Source: a virus
DNA length: 64,000 nt
Reading direction: 5' to 3' (one strand)
IMG/VR virus record: IMGVR_UViG_3300031784_000026
Coordinates: 1-64,000 of that record
The notes beneath the pieces were generated by a model. It was not told the origin of the DNA. It made no database searches and worked only from the letters and a program-made list of their open reading frames with translations. The translations under genes were made by a program, and so were the position numbers. Shown here piece by piece: positions 1-8,851 of the stretch (position 1 is the first letter of the stretch; every line of letters starts with the position of its first letter).

Positions 1-448
1 CCCAGACTAAGACCTGACCCGGGAAACCTGTCGCCTGTACGCCGGTGACGTACACATTGGCGTCGTAGATTGTAATGACTGTGCCGACCAGAGCGTTGGC
101 TGACAGGCCATTTGGAAAGACGTTGGCATCAAGGGTGACGGTTACGCTGTTGGTAAACCCTGTTCCAACAAGACCGGTCGGATAAACATTGGCGTCATAA
201 ATTAGGGATACGTCGCCAACGTACCCAGTAGCCGACAGGCCGGTGAGGTCGATGTTGGCATCGCCAGTGGCGAGGGCTATACCTACTTCGCCAGTACCAA
301 CAACACCCGTGACGCTAAATGTCGAATCAAACTGAGTTGTAACAACGCCAACAAACCCCGTGGCATAAAGGCCATCGGGGTAGACGTTCATGCTCCCCGT
401 TTGGAACCCATTCCACTGGAAGGCATTTGGCTGGAAAGCTTTGACCAC
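1..448 (-). CDS. Tail protein with beta-repeats, partial (3' end outside window)
   Basis: A GTG start at 448 opens a protein that runs off the window edge, so its C-terminus is missing. It consists of repeats of about 20 residues built around DANVYPTG and GTG/ATG-type turns, with no catalytic motif. It is a close paralog of the protein at 60818-61450: the first 25 codons are almost identical in DNA, and the rest aligns repeat by repeat. The intact paralog ends in a Trp/Pro-rich tail that is lost here. It lies directly downstream of the fibre gene ending at 455. The role is inferred as a fibre or adhesin part from repeats and context. Confidence 0.75.
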   Translation of the reverse strand, partial: MVKAFQPNAFQWNGFQTGSMNVYPDGLYATGFVGVVTTQFDSTFSVTGVVGTGEVGIALATGDANIDLTGLSATGYVGDVSLIYDANVYPTGLVGTGFTNSVTVTLDANVFPNGLSANALVGTVITIYDANVYVTGVQATGFPGQVLVW

Positions 449-454
449 TGTTAA

Positions 455-1144
455 CTACCCAGCAATTTCCATAACAGTAATCGTGGAACACATGGTTCCC
501 GATGAGGCGCTATCCGTCCACGTACTTGATCTATTTACATAGATTGTTCCTGTCCCCTGTGTCTGAAGTTGAATTTTATAGGTTACTGAGGATGTTGTTG
601 AAGGAGAATCTAAAAAAGTAAACCCCGCCGTAGGACACTCGTTTGGCTGATTTTCAATTTGTTGAAAAGAAGCTCTTACACGCGAACCATATGCTGCACC
701 AATACCAATCGCTGTTGAGTCGCGCATTAAACGCGCATATCCTTGTGTAGACGTATCCCCTGTCATAGACAAAGCCACCATAATCAATATCTTAGAACTT
801 GTTGACGACGGAGTTATACTTACGGACATGCCTGTTAAATCCGCAAATGTAGTAGACGTGGTAGTAAAAGTGTCGGTTTTTGAAGTACTTGCAACTTGAA
901 GAATACTTCCTGTCGGCAATCTAGCAGCAGATACCGTTCCGGTAAGTTGAGAGGCAGCTATACTCTTATTTGTAAGTGTTTGAGAAGCTGCGAGTGTTAC
1001 AACAGTATCCGTTGTTGCTGGCAACGTAAGCGTATTCGTTCCAGCCACTGCCGTTGCTTGAACCGTGATAGATCCAGACGACGAACCAGAATACACCGTC
1101 GCAGGTGTTGTTTCCCCGGTCGTTCCATTGATCGTGACGGGCAT
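455..1144 (-). CDS. Tail fibre-like protein (MPVTINGTTG family)
   Basis: This 229-residue protein opens with MPVTINGTTG, an N-terminal tag shared with the gene at 61469-62407. Next comes an AVAGTNTLTLPA segment shared with the 2564-3583 protein, then shaft-like LTNKS and QLTGTVSAARLP segments, and a beta-rich C-terminal half starting near TSSKILIM. Such proteins are virion surface fibres in many phages. The start ATG overlaps the stop of the upstream small gene by one base (TAATG), indicating coupled translation. The receptor is unknown. Function is inferred from family resemblance and neighbours. Confidence 0.75.
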   Translation of the reverse strand: MPVTINGTTGETTPATVYSGSSSGSITVQATAVAGTNTLTLPATTDTVVTLAASQTLTNKSIAASQLTGTVSAARLPTGSILQVASTSKTDTFTTTSTTFADLTGMSVSITPSSTSSKILIMVALSMTGDTSTQGYARLMRDSTAIGIGAAYGSRVRASFQQIENQPNECPTAGFTFLDSPSTTSSVTYKIQLQTQGTGTIYVNRSSTWTDSASSGTMCSTITVMEIAG

Positions 1145-1335
1145 TAGTTTGCTCCTTCAGCGGGGGCGTCTGGCGGCAAAGGTTGATTACCTTCTGCAAG
1201 CCACGCAAGGTATTGCTGGTAATCGGTGTTTTCTAAATCGCATTTTATTGATGTAACTGAACCAACAGGAGTTGCTTCTGTTTCACCATTATTCAATCTA
1301 TCTACAAACAGTCCGTTTTCTGAAAGTTGATACAT
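1144..1335 (-). CDS. Small tail-fibre-associated protein
   Basis: A 63-residue protein starting MYQLSENG at 1335, two bases after the upstream fibre gene ends. A longer reading begins at 1428 but lies inside that gene. The C-terminal pattern DYQQYLAWLAEGNQPLPPD resembles the short accessory proteins found beside tail-fibre genes, where Y..WLAEGN.P is common. It probably assists or decorates the neighbouring fibre; this is inference. The equivalent block at 61-64 kb has no counterpart of this gene. Confidence 0.6.
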   Translation of the reverse strand: MYQLSENGLFVDRLNNGETEATPVGSVTSIKCDLENTDYQQYLAWLAEGNQPLPPDAPAEGAN

Positions 1336-1336
1336 T

Positions 1337-2554
1337 TTACAACTCCGTATCAAAAGAAAGAAAAGCTGAAGTATTTCCTGTTTGCAATATAGTTGCACCG
1401 CCAGCAGTTTTGGCTGGGCTAGTAACATCTAGCCTCATGTTTTGGTAGCCCTTACCTGTAAAAGATATTGCAGTAGTTGCGTCAACTGCGCCAGCATAGG
1501 CAACACGAAAGTCACCTACAGCGCTGTAAGATGCGGTATTTACTTGCGCCCTCATTGGAACTGGTAACAAAATACTGTAGTAAGAAACTGTAGTAGAATA
1601 GAACGCGCCAGATGCTACAGCGCTTGACGTAACACCCGGGGCTAATTTCCAATAATACCTCTGACACATCGCCAACTCTTGCTGATAGTTGCGATATTCA
1701 AATGGTGTAGCGACAGTGCCGCGTTCTAACTGGACGCCTGTGATGTAGAAGGTTGCGCCGTTGGTGCCGACTACTGAAGTTGCGCCTGTGGCAGAGTTAT
1801 AATTTGTGGACGACCAAGAGCCCGCCGCCCCACTCAAGGTTGCACCAACACCCAACCCAAACGCCACAATAAGTCCATAACCGTTGGTTTTTGACTGGGT
1901 TGAAGACCACGCAGTTGATGATGTTGTATCTCCAGCGATTGTTACACTTTTCTGCTCCCATGTGTTTGCAGACGATATTGTATACGTAAATGGATAAGAA
2001 CGGATAGCAGATGCGCCATCATAACCCTTAATCACTCCGCCAAATGTCCCTGTCAAACTGCTACGGACCCAAAATGAAAGTGTTACTGTTTTGGCATTTG
2101 CAGTTCCAAAATCCATTTCTGACCAGTTATACCCTTCAATACTTTGCTGAATTGCAAAATAATCAGAGGCCCCAACTGTATAGGCAGACAAAGATGTAAT
2201 ACCAAGATAGTTAGAAAACCCTGAAGGTGGCGTAACAGAGCCTGCGTTCCGTTGGAAAGATAATTTACTGCTTTGGCTGATAACCACGTTAAATCGGTCA
2301 ACCGAATAAGCACCAGCGGGAGCCAACGGCGTAACACTCGCCCCCGCATTACGCTGATCTATGACCATCGCGCCATTGATGATCTTATTCCGCATCGTGT
2401 ATGGCGATGACATGACAACGGTGCCTGCGGATGCGGTGATGCCGCCGCCGACCGTGACGTTGTTGCCTACCGTGACATTGCCGCTCGTATCCAAAGCAAT
2501 GTTGGTTGTTGCTGACGCAGCGTTCTGGATGTTTGTAGCTTTGAGGGTGGACAT
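1337..2554 (-). CDS. Tail fibre / adhesin-like protein (MSTLKATNIQN family)
   Basis: This 405-residue protein begins MSTLKATNIQN, the same tag as the 62416-63636 protein, followed by repeated NVTVG/NATVS-like turns. From about residue 55 it has the pattern NKIINGAMVIDQRNAG...YSVDRF, well known in phage receptor-binding proteins that end in a jelly-roll or carbohydrate-binding module. The rest is beta-rich with aromatic residues and an ITGVQLERG motif near residue 270. A virion adhesin role is inferred from family knowledge and from its place in the fibre array. Confidence 0.75.
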   Translation of the reverse strand: MSTLKATNIQNAASATTNIALDTSGNVTVGNNVTVGGGITASAGTVVMSSPYTMRNKIINGAMVIDQRNAGASVTPLAPAGAYSVDRFNVVISQSSKLSFQRNAGSVTPPSGFSNYLGITSLSAYTVGASDYFAIQQSIEGYNWSEMDFGTANAKTVTLSFWVRSSLTGTFGGVIKGYDGASAIRSYPFTYTISSANTWEQKSVTIAGDTTSSTAWSSTQSKTNGYGLIVAFGLGVGATLSGAAGSWSSTNYNSATGATSVVGTNGATFYITGVQLERGTVATPFEYRNYQQELAMCQRYYWKLAPGVTSSAVASGAFYSTTVSYYSILLPVPMRAQVNTASYSAVGDFRVAYAGAVDATTAISFTGKGYQNMRLDVTSPAKTAGGATILQTGNTSAFLSFDTEL

Positions 2555-2563
2555 TGTCTTTCC

Positions 2564-3583
2564 TTACGCCGTGTATGATCCAGATGCAGTGAATCGCAAA
2601 ATTGTATTAGAACCAGACGTTGTAACTGTCGGTGACCCTGTTGTAACGCCAGTGTAGTTTGCTGTTGGGATAGAAAGAACCACAACACCAGATCCGCCTG
2701 CGCCGCCTGTCGTCGCAGATGTTGTTAAGATACCAGCGCCACCACCGCCGCCGCCAGTATTTGCTGTTCCTGCTGTGCCGTTAGCCGCACCACTAGCACC
2801 CGCGCCACCGCCACCAGATCCGCCAGCGCCGCCTGTTGCGTTAGCACCTGCGCCACCGCCACCACCTGCATACGTTACTGAAGAACCCGTAATTGACGAG
2901 GCCGTACCTGCACCGCCTGCCCCACCAGTTGTTGTTGTTGAAGCAGAACCTACGGCGCTAGACCCACCGCCACCGCCACCGCCTTGTGAAGAAGTGCTAT
3001 TAAAATACGCCCCGCCTGCACCACCAGCAAAACCTTGCCCAGAGGTGCCGCTTGCTCCCGGAGTAGATGCGTTATTTGCACCACCCCCACCAGATCCGCC
3101 GCTAGTTGGTCCAGAACTATATGCACCGCCTCCGCCACCACCAATGGCATTACTTGTGTAAAAAGAAGAATTACCGCCTGATCCACCAACCCCACTTAGA
3201 GAGGCTGCGCCAGCCGCGCCACCAGCGCCAACAACAACTTGATAGGTGATACCTGCAATTAAAGGTGCTGTTCCAGTAAGTAATCCGCCAGCACCGCCGC
3301 CGCCGCCGCTAACATAGTTGGGAGAAGCACCGCCACCACCGCCACCGCCTGCAACATTTAAATAAGTGACAGAATAAGCAAAAGTTGGAATTGTTGCCCA
3401 AGTTCCATCACCGCGAAGAAATGTCGTTGCCGAAGGGGTTCCAGTAATTGCACTGTTAATAGCTGTAGAAGATACTAAAGGTGTCCCTGTTGCCGCAGGC
3501 AACGTAAGCGTGTTTGTCCCCGCAACCGCAGGTGCATCTACAATAATGTAACCAGATGTGGAGCCGTTAAGTTTCAGTGGCAT
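2564..3583 (-). CDS. Glycine-rich adhesin-like tail protein
   Basis: This 339-residue protein starts MPLKLNGSTSG and carries the APAVAGTNTLTLPA segment of the 455-1144 protein. A long central region of GGGGGAGG-type runs alternates with short polar loops. It ends with VVVLSIPTANYTGV...ITVTTSG-like strands and SGSYTA. The same architecture recurs in at least four more proteins of this window. Poly-glycine sandwiches of this type are known from the T-even gp38 adhesin of phage S16. Receptor binding is inferred, and the variable loops are the likely contact surface. Confidence 0.75.
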   Translation of the reverse strand: MPLKLNGSTSGYIIVDAPAVAGTNTLTLPAATGTPLVSSTAINSAITGTPSATTFLRGDGTWATIPTFAYSVTYLNVAGGGGGGGASPNYVSGGGGGAGGLLTGTAPLIAGITYQVVVGAGGAAGAASLSGVGGSGGNSSFYTSNAIGGGGGGAYSSGPTSGGSGGGGANNASTPGASGTSGQGFAGGAGGAYFNSTSSQGGGGGGGSSAVGSASTTTTGGAGGAGTASSITGSSVTYAGGGGGAGANATGGAGGSGGGGAGASGAANGTAGTANTGGGGGGAGILTTSATTGGAGGSGVVVLSIPTANYTGVTTGSPTVTTSGSNTILRFTASGSYTA

Positions 3584-3586
3584 GGC

Positions 3587-4090
3587 TTACACAATCGTCC
3601 AAGTTGAACCAGACGGCACCGTGACAGTGACACCTGAGTTGATGGTTATCTGACCTGCTGACAGAGCATTCTTAGTAGAGGTTATAGTATAGTTTGATGA
3701 GATTGTCTGAGCATTTTCGATGATAGCCCCAGTGACACTAAGCTGACCCGTCGTGTCCCAGCTCGGGCCGCCCGTTGAAAGCATTCCCGGAGCAATCGTT
3801 CCTGATGACACGCCAACATACAACACGTTACCAAGCATCACGCCCCAGAAAGCCGTGCTGGCAGCAGGTGCAGTCGTGAATGTGATCGTGTCGTTTGATA
3901 CGGTGTAAGATGAAGTTGGTTCTTGAACGACGCCACCAAGAGAGATGATAAGCGCGTTCGCTGATCCCGGCGTGACAGCCGTACCTGAGCTTGTGAGATT
4001 GAAAGTCGTCGTCGATCCGTTGAAGCTGCCCGAGATATCATCGAGCTTGCTATACGAACCAATGAGCGGTGGGTTGCCGATATAGCTCAT
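3587..4090 (-). CDS. Short tail fibre-like protein
   Basis: This 167-residue protein opens MSYIGNPPLIGSYSKLDDIS, followed by SFNGSTTTFNLT and ISLGGVVQEPTSSYTV. That layout is frequent in fibre proteins of marine and freshwater phages. The N-terminal YIGNPP element probably anchors it to the tail or to a partner. The C-terminal part (ITSTKNALSAGQITINSGVTVTVPSGSTWTIV) is a short collar-like beta module. It overlaps the next gene upstream by four bases. A structural role is likely; the receptor is unknown. Confidence 0.7.
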   Translation of the reverse strand: MSYIGNPPLIGSYSKLDDISGSFNGSTTTFNLTSSGTAVTPGSANALIISLGGVVQEPTSSYTVSNDTITFTTAPAASTAFWGVMLGNVLYVGVSSGTIAPGMLSTGGPSWDTTGQLSVTGAIIENAQTISSNYTITSTKNALSAGQITINSGVTVTVPSGSTWTIV

Positions 4091-5211
4091 GCTGTATAGC
4101 TCCCCGATGCGGTGAACTTAATGATTGTATTAGATCCAGACGTCGTGACTGTTGGGGAACCTGTGGTTGTGCCTGTGTAACGGGAAGTGGGAACAGAAAT
4201 AATTACAACACCTGATCCGCCTGCGCCGCCTCTACCATTTGAGCCACCGTCAACTCGACCACCGCCTCCTCCGCCGCCGCCAAGATTTGCTGTACCGGCA
4301 CTTGCGTTATTGTTTCCTCCTTGATTATTACCATTGCCGCCGCCACCATTGCCGCCGCCGCCACTGCCGCCAGTACCAGCTTGATAAGCACCTCCGGGAT
4401 CTTGGCCCTGTGCGCCCCCACCGCCGCCGCCTGCGTAGGTAATGGCTGATCCCGTAATAGAAGATGACACGCCAGCGCCGCCATTACCACCTGTTGACGT
4501 TCCACCCGGAGCAGTCCCAGTGACGCCTATTGCACCTGCACCACCGCCGCCGCCGCCGTATCGAGTTGTCTGCCCATTAAAGGAACCGCCACCACCAGAA
4601 AAGCCCGAACCGTTTGCCGTACCCCCCGATGTATTTGTTGCGTTACCTCCGCCACCACCGCCGTTACCATTGGTTGCAGACCCATTGCCGCCAGCATTGC
4701 CGCCACCAGCTCCATAACCTCCACCGCCAGCGGTTAAACTGAGGCCAGTTGAGTCGCTACCAACAACCCCATTTGATCCGGGAAAAGTTGTATTTGAAGA
4801 AGCTGCCCCGCCAGCTCCAACAACAAAACTGTAGGCTGTTCCGGGAGTTAAATAAGATGTTCCGGAAAGAACACCGCCGCCACCGCCTGCGCCCGCAGCC
4901 TGACTACCACCGCCACCACCGCCGCCAACAATTAAATAGGTGACTGCGTAAGGAGGAGCCTGTCGAAAATTTACCCACGTTGATGAGTTAGTATCGTACC
5001 ACTCTGGCTCACCAGTTGTAGAATTAAAACGTATGTACCCAGCGCCTCCAGCGGGACGTTGTGCCGTTGTCCCAACAGGAAGATCAAAATAACCAGTGCT
5101 GGTGTTGGCCTGATCAGATATGGCCGCTGGAGTGACTGCCCCAGACGCAAGGTTTGACGCAGTAACTACGCCCGTTCCAAGAAAACCAGATCCAATCTTA
5201 GTCTGTGCCAT
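4087..5211 (-). CDS. Glycine-rich adhesin-like tail protein
   Basis: A 374-residue protein. Residues 1-40 (GTGVVTASNLASGAVTPAAI) look like a fibre shaft. Residues 45-90 hold the GTTAQRP...IRFNSTTGEPEWYD module common in fibres. From about residue 95 to 325 the sequence is dominated by GGGGG runs broken by short loops. It ends with the VVIISVPTSRYTG and SGSYTA signature shared with the other glycine-rich proteins here. The start codon overlaps the stop of the upstream gene. Virion adhesin by analogy; not proven. Confidence 0.75.
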   Translation of the reverse strand: MAQTKIGSGFLGTGVVTASNLASGAVTPAAISDQANTSTGYFDLPVGTTAQRPAGGAGYIRFNSTTGEPEWYDTNSSTWVNFRQAPPYAVTYLIVGGGGGGGSQAAGAGGGGGVLSGTSYLTPGTAYSFVVGAGGAASSNTTFPGSNGVVGSDSTGLSLTAGGGGYGAGGGNAGGNGSATNGNGGGGGGNATNTSGGTANGSGFSGGGGSFNGQTTRYGGGGGGAGAIGVTGTAPGGTSTGGNGGAGVSSSITGSAITYAGGGGGGAQGQDPGGAYQAGTGGSGGGGNGGGGNGNNQGGNNNASAGTANLGGGGGGGGRVDGGSNGRGGAGGSGVVIISVPTSRYTGTTTGSPTVTTSGSNTIIKFTASGSYTA

Positions 5212-5579
5212 TACTCAACAACTTTCCAAGACGTTGTGGCTTCATCCCATGTGTATAGCTTACCGTCTGTAGGATAAGGTGTCGGTGCTTCCCATGTCCA
5301 ATTATCATGATTCAATGTCCATGAAGAGAAAGGCTGCGGCGCATAGAACACGTCATGAGACGGGTCATACGTGAAACCAACGCCAGCGTAGTTGCCGCGC
5401 AAAGCAGGCTTGCCGCTTGGCTCGTTGCTGTCAGGATTGTAATGCACATTGCCGCGTGTGTTGTACGATGTTTGGATCCACGTACCCGGCGAGCTGTCTA
5501 CAAATGTTTGGAAAAAATCAGGCTCGGCCACGATGACCTGAACAACTTTTCCATCAACTACTTTTGCAAAATGTCCCAT
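5211..5579 (-). CDS. Conserved virion-associated protein, YNTRGNVHY type
   Basis: A 122-residue soluble protein beginning MGHFAKVVDGKVVQVIVAE, with YNTRGNVHY, LRGNYAGVGFTYD and DVFYAPQPFSSWTL blocks and many aromatic residues. I recognise this combination from uncharacterised genes near tail fibres in aquatic phages, but I know of no assigned function. It sits between two glycine-rich genes and ends in the start of the next. An assembly or capping role for fibres is only a guess. Confidence 0.65.
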   Translation of the reverse strand: MGHFAKVVDGKVVQVIVAEPDFFQTFVDSSPGTWIQTSYNTRGNVHYNPDSNEPSGKPALRGNYAGVGFTYDPSHDVFYAPQPFSSWTLNHDNWTWEAPTPYPTDGKLYTWDEATTSWKVVE

Positions 5580-5589
5580 GTTTTCCTCT

Positions 5590-6957
5590 TTACGCAGTGT
5601 AAGAACCGGAAGAATTAAATGTCAGGATTGTATTGGAGCCAGATGTCGTGATTGTCGGAGTGCCTGTATAAACACCAGAATAACCTGCTGTGGGAACTGA
5701 CAAAACAACAACGCCAGAGCCACCTGCGCCGCCGACGCCACTTCCACCACGCGCACCCCCGCCGCCGCCGCCCAAATTTGCTGCCCCGGTGCCACCGTTT
5801 GACGGATCGCCCGATCCACCATTTGCGCCGCCGCCCTTTTGACCGGCTGTTGCAGTTCCACCGCCAAGACCGCCAGTGGCACCCGATCCCCCTCCGCCAC
5901 CGCCTGCGTAATAACCGGTTGATCCAGAAATAGTGCTTGTTGAAGGTATGCCGCCATTTCCGCCGTTGTTCCCAGAATTGTTTGAACCTACGCCGCCAGA
6001 CCCGCCACCGCCACCGCCACCATAAGTACCACCGCCAGCCCCGCCTCTATAGCCCTCTACTGGAGAATATCCGCCTTGGTTACCCGCCGCGCCTTGTGCG
6101 CCGCCAGTAGCCGCGTCACCGCCGCCGCCAGATCCACCAACACCGCCAGAACTTCCGCCGCCGCTACCAAAACCACCGCCCGTGGCAGAAATAGAACTTG
6201 GGCCACCGACTAAAGATGAGTTGTTGCCTTTGTTAGATGACGCCGCTCCACCGGAACCAACGGTTGCGGTATATGTTACGCCTTTGTAGAAAGTAAAAGT
6301 TGTAAAGTTTCTGAAGCCGCCCGCACCACCGCCACCACCAGCAGAGCCACCGTTACCGCCGCCACCGCCGCCTGCAACGATGAGTGCTGCGCCAGAAACC
6401 GTTGTGTACGCAGTTAACTGACCATAGGACGCATAACCCAACCATCCACGAGTTGAGTCAATATATACAAATGTTAATGATCCAGCATTTGTAACAATAG
6501 CCACGTTTGACGTAGAGCCCTCAATTTTTCCACCGTTAGGGCTAATTGTGATGGCGTTCGTTGCAGAAGTTGAAGCATAATCTTTTACGGTCACAGTATC
6601 TCCGGTTGAAGGAGACGCCGGAAGAGATACTGTTATTCCGCCAGATGTTGTGTTTACAGGATATGCTCCACCTGCCACTGCTGTGAAGTTTGTGGTTTGC
6701 ACAGCTTGCCAAGAAAGTGCAGCGGTCGCCCAAACTCCATCCCCACGCAGAAATGTTGAGGAAGAAGGAGTTCCTGTCGCACTGATGTCAGCAATAACAA
6801 CTGCACCTGCTGCAATGGCCGTGGTCGTTACGGCGTTAGCGGCAATAGCAGAGGATGTAACTGCATTTGCAGCTAAAGCATTTGCATCAACAGCACCCGT
6901 CGCAATTTGCGACGAGGTCAGCGGTGTAGAGGGAGGATAATTACCCTGATAACCCAT
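5590..6957 (-). CDS. Glycine-rich adhesin-like tail protein, longest copy
   Basis: A 455-residue protein. Residues 15-55 contain an alternating ALAANAVTSSAIAANAVTTTAIAAGAV helix-like repeat, then a STFLRGDGVWATA segment also present in the 2564-3583 protein. Residues 80-180 form a beta domain with PSTGDTVTVKDYAS and AITISPNGGKIEG. The remaining two thirds are glycine runs with short loops, ending VVVLSVPTAGYSG and SSGSYTA. The additional beta domain is not seen in the other glycine-rich copies, which supports modular shuffling. Confidence 0.75.
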   Translation of the reverse strand: MGYQGNYPPSTPLTSSQIATGAVDANALAANAVTSSAIAANAVTTTAIAAGAVVIADISATGTPSSSTFLRGDGVWATAALSWQAVQTTNFTAVAGGAYPVNTTSGGITVSLPASPSTGDTVTVKDYASTSATNAITISPNGGKIEGSTSNVAIVTNAGSLTFVYIDSTRGWLGYASYGQLTAYTTVSGAALIVAGGGGGGNGGSAGGGGGAGGFRNFTTFTFYKGVTYTATVGSGGAASSNKGNNSSLVGGPSSISATGGGFGSGGGSSGGVGGSGGGGDAATGGAQGAAGNQGGYSPVEGYRGGAGGGTYGGGGGGGSGGVGSNNSGNNGGNGGIPSTSTISGSTGYYAGGGGGGSGATGGLGGGTATAGQKGGGANGGSGDPSNGGTGAANLGGGGGGARGGSGVGGAGGSGVVVLSVPTAGYSGVYTGTPTITTSGSNTILTFNSSGSYTA

Positions 6958-6966
6958 CTGTCACGC

Positions 6967-7296
6967 TCACGTAATTTCAAGCAGGGACACAACTGCATCG
7001 GCTGTACCAGAAGATGTCACAACCTGTGCGCGGATATAGTTTGCTGCCTCAAGAACGACCTTCTGATCACCACCAACAATCACGATGGATGAGCCAACAG
7101 GAACAGGAACTTGATAAGCAAGATAATATGAGCTCGCACCTTTTACGACCTGCACGTTGACCGTGATGCTGGTCGTGTAGGTGTTGGCAAGCGAGAAGCC
7201 GATGATGGTTGTCTGCGTTGCAGATGGAGCAGTGTAAATGGTCGTATAACCACCGCTCGTAATCGCAGACCCGTAACTCTTGAAAGTATTTGCCAT
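6967..7296 (-). CDS. Small virion-associated protein
   Basis: This 109-residue protein (MANTFKSYGSAITSGGYTTIYTAP...) is beta-rich with SITVNVQVVKGASSYYLAYQVPVPVGSSIVIVGGDQKVVLEAANYIRA-like content. Similar short proteins lie between fibre genes in many phages and look like small decoration or capping modules. No motif assigns a function. It is separated by only 3 and 9 bases from its neighbours, consistent with one late transcript. Confidence 0.65.
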   Translation of the reverse strand: MANTFKSYGSAITSGGYTTIYTAPSATQTTIIGFSLANTYTTSITVNVQVVKGASSYYLAYQVPVPVGSSIVIVGGDQKVVLEAANYIRAQVVTSSGTADAVVSLLEIT

Positions 7297-7299
7297 GTT

Positions 7300-8379
7300 T
7301 TACCCCAGAGCGATTGCCAGAGCCACAGCCGTTCCGGCAGGGTCTACTTGAAGACTTGTTTGAGCACCTGACACCGTTGTAGCACCAGTGCCGCCATACG
7401 CAATTCCTAAAACACCAGACGTGATATCTGATGCTGAAACAGAAGGCGCAATTGTGGATACCGATGTCAGCTGACCCTGTGCGTTTACCGTGATTACTGG
7501 AATAGCTGTGGCAGAGCCATAACTTGTAGCACTGACGCCTGTGTTACTAATGCTGAACGTCGTGCCAGCAAGAGTTAAGCCCGTGCCCGCAGAATAGGTG
7601 ATCGGTGCGCCAAACTGAATAAATACAATGTCAGTTGTACCAACCGTGATAGGAAGCGACGTTTGTTGAACCCAAGATGTATTGGCGTTTGTTGTGCCTG
7701 CGGTGATGAGAAAGAAGTCACCGGCATCGATCTGATTAGGACCACTGCCCGCCGTATTAAAATCCGTGGCGCGTGTCATGACCCATGCAGTAGAGCCATT
7801 ACCGACAGTCGTGACAGTATACGCACCATTGTAGGGGGCGTTTGTCGAAGTCTCGTTCTTAACAAGAATACGATCATTAACGGAGGGGGTGCTTCCGTCG
7901 ATGCTCAATGCGCCGACGGCATTCGCCGTAAGCGTAGCGCCAACACCGCTTGATCCATTATTGTATGTGTACGCTGGCAGCGTAGTTGCTGTGGCATACT
8001 TACAGGATTGATGAAAGTTCAGACCTTGAGCGGTTGAGTCAACGTAGGTTTTGTTGACCAGATCATACGCACCACTCGGAACCGTGACAGTCGTGCCGCC
8101 GGTGATGACAGGAGATGTCAGCGTCTTGTTGGTGAGCGTCTGCGTTCCTGTCAGTGTCACGACGTTGCTGCTGGTGCTCAACGCACCTGCTGACAGCGTC
8201 AGTTCACCGCTTACAGAAATTTCTTCCGCTGCACCTGTACCCGCAGTAGTACGGCCTAAAAGCCTATTCGTTGCAAGCAACAAATCATGGTCATCGTTCC
8301 AGTTCGACGGCCTGACAATACTAGTGTCAGCGTCGTCCGGTACTGAACTGACGAACTTGTGCTTGAGCGAAACGGTCAT
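7300..8379 (-). CDS. Tail fibre protein
   Basis: A 359-residue protein. Its N-terminus (MTVSLKHKFVSSVPD...VRPSNWNDDHDLL...NRLLGR) is the typical opening of phage tail fibres that start with a virion-anchoring domain. The middle has a NDRILVKNETS...YNGAYTV...MTRATDF module. The end has the YGGTGATTVSGAQTSL shaft element common in collar-type fibres. It is the most canonical fibre of the left array and probably the main shaft. The last residues are short and hydrophobic, so another protein may form the tip. Confidence 0.8.
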   Translation of the reverse strand: MTVSLKHKFVSSVPDDADTSIVRPSNWNDDHDLLLATNRLLGRTTAGTGAAEEISVSGELTLSAGALSTSSNVVTLTGTQTLTNKTLTSPVITGGTTVTVPSGAYDLVNKTYVDSTAQGLNFHQSCKYATATTLPAYTYNNGSSGVGATLTANAVGALSIDGSTPSVNDRILVKNETSTNAPYNGAYTVTTVGNGSTAWVMTRATDFNTAGSGPNQIDAGDFFLITAGTTNANTSWVQQTSLPITVGTTDIVFIQFGAPITYSAGTGLTLAGTTFSISNTGVSATSYGSATAIPVITVNAQGQLTSVSTIAPSVSASDITSGVLGIAYGGTGATTVSGAQTSLQVDPAGTAVALAIALG

Positions 8380-8385
8380 TTATCA

Positions 8386-8841
8386 TCACGCTATGCGAAT
8401 AATGGAATTACTTGCGTCTGCCGCCGGGAACACGATGGTGAATGTGCCTGCCGAAGCTGTTTTGTCAGAACCAAAGTCCAACACAACAACTGACGGGTTG
8501 GTGTATGCACCGCTGCTTGGCGTGGTGTTATAGATCAACGCACCACGGGCCGTGAACGAGGCCGATGCCCAAGACGTGTCAGCAAAGTCCGTGAACGCCG
8601 TTGTTCCCGAGGAGGTCGGGTCGATGCGTGTCAGAGTGTTGCCACCCGCCGAGTAGGCCGAGCCGGAAGTGTTGGTTGTCTCGCCAGAGGTCGTGTACGC
8701 CGTGGTCGAAGCATCCAGCGTCGCGCTGTTTGTATAGAGTGCGATCTTAAAGGTGTCACCGCCAGACAACTTAAAATCGTGAACGGCTTCCAGAAGCTGC
8801 TGCTTGAAAGACGTACACATATAGTTACCGGTAAACGCCAT
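8386..8841 (-). CDS. Putative minor virion protein
   Basis: This 151-residue protein starts MAFTGNYMCTSFKQQLLEAVHDF and continues with FKIALYTNSATLDASTTAY. That pattern is widespread among phage proteins located between adaptor and fibre genes. The rest is Thr/Ser/Gly-rich and beta-like, ending in a short hydrophobic segment. It is likely a virion component at the tail, but no experimental role is known to me. Confidence 0.7.
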   Translation of the reverse strand: MAFTGNYMCTSFKQQLLEAVHDFKLSGGDTFKIALYTNSATLDASTTAYTTSGETTNTSGSAYSAGGNTLTRIDPTSSGTTAFTDFADTSWASASFTARGALIYNTTPSSGAYTNPSVVVLDFGSDKTASAGTFTIVFPAADASNSIIRIA

Positions 8842-8851
8842 TGTTCTCTCC

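Noticed and set aside
2775-3161. Long plus-strand reading frame rich in proline and alanine opposite the glycine-rich gene
   Set aside because: It is the complement of GGN-rich codons; similar shadow frames lie opposite every glycine-rich gene and lack ribosome sites.
4239-4943. CCGCC/CCACC repeats that look like a short tandem or CRISPR-like array
   Set aside because: They encode glycine runs on the minus strand; there are no constant repeats with unique spacers.
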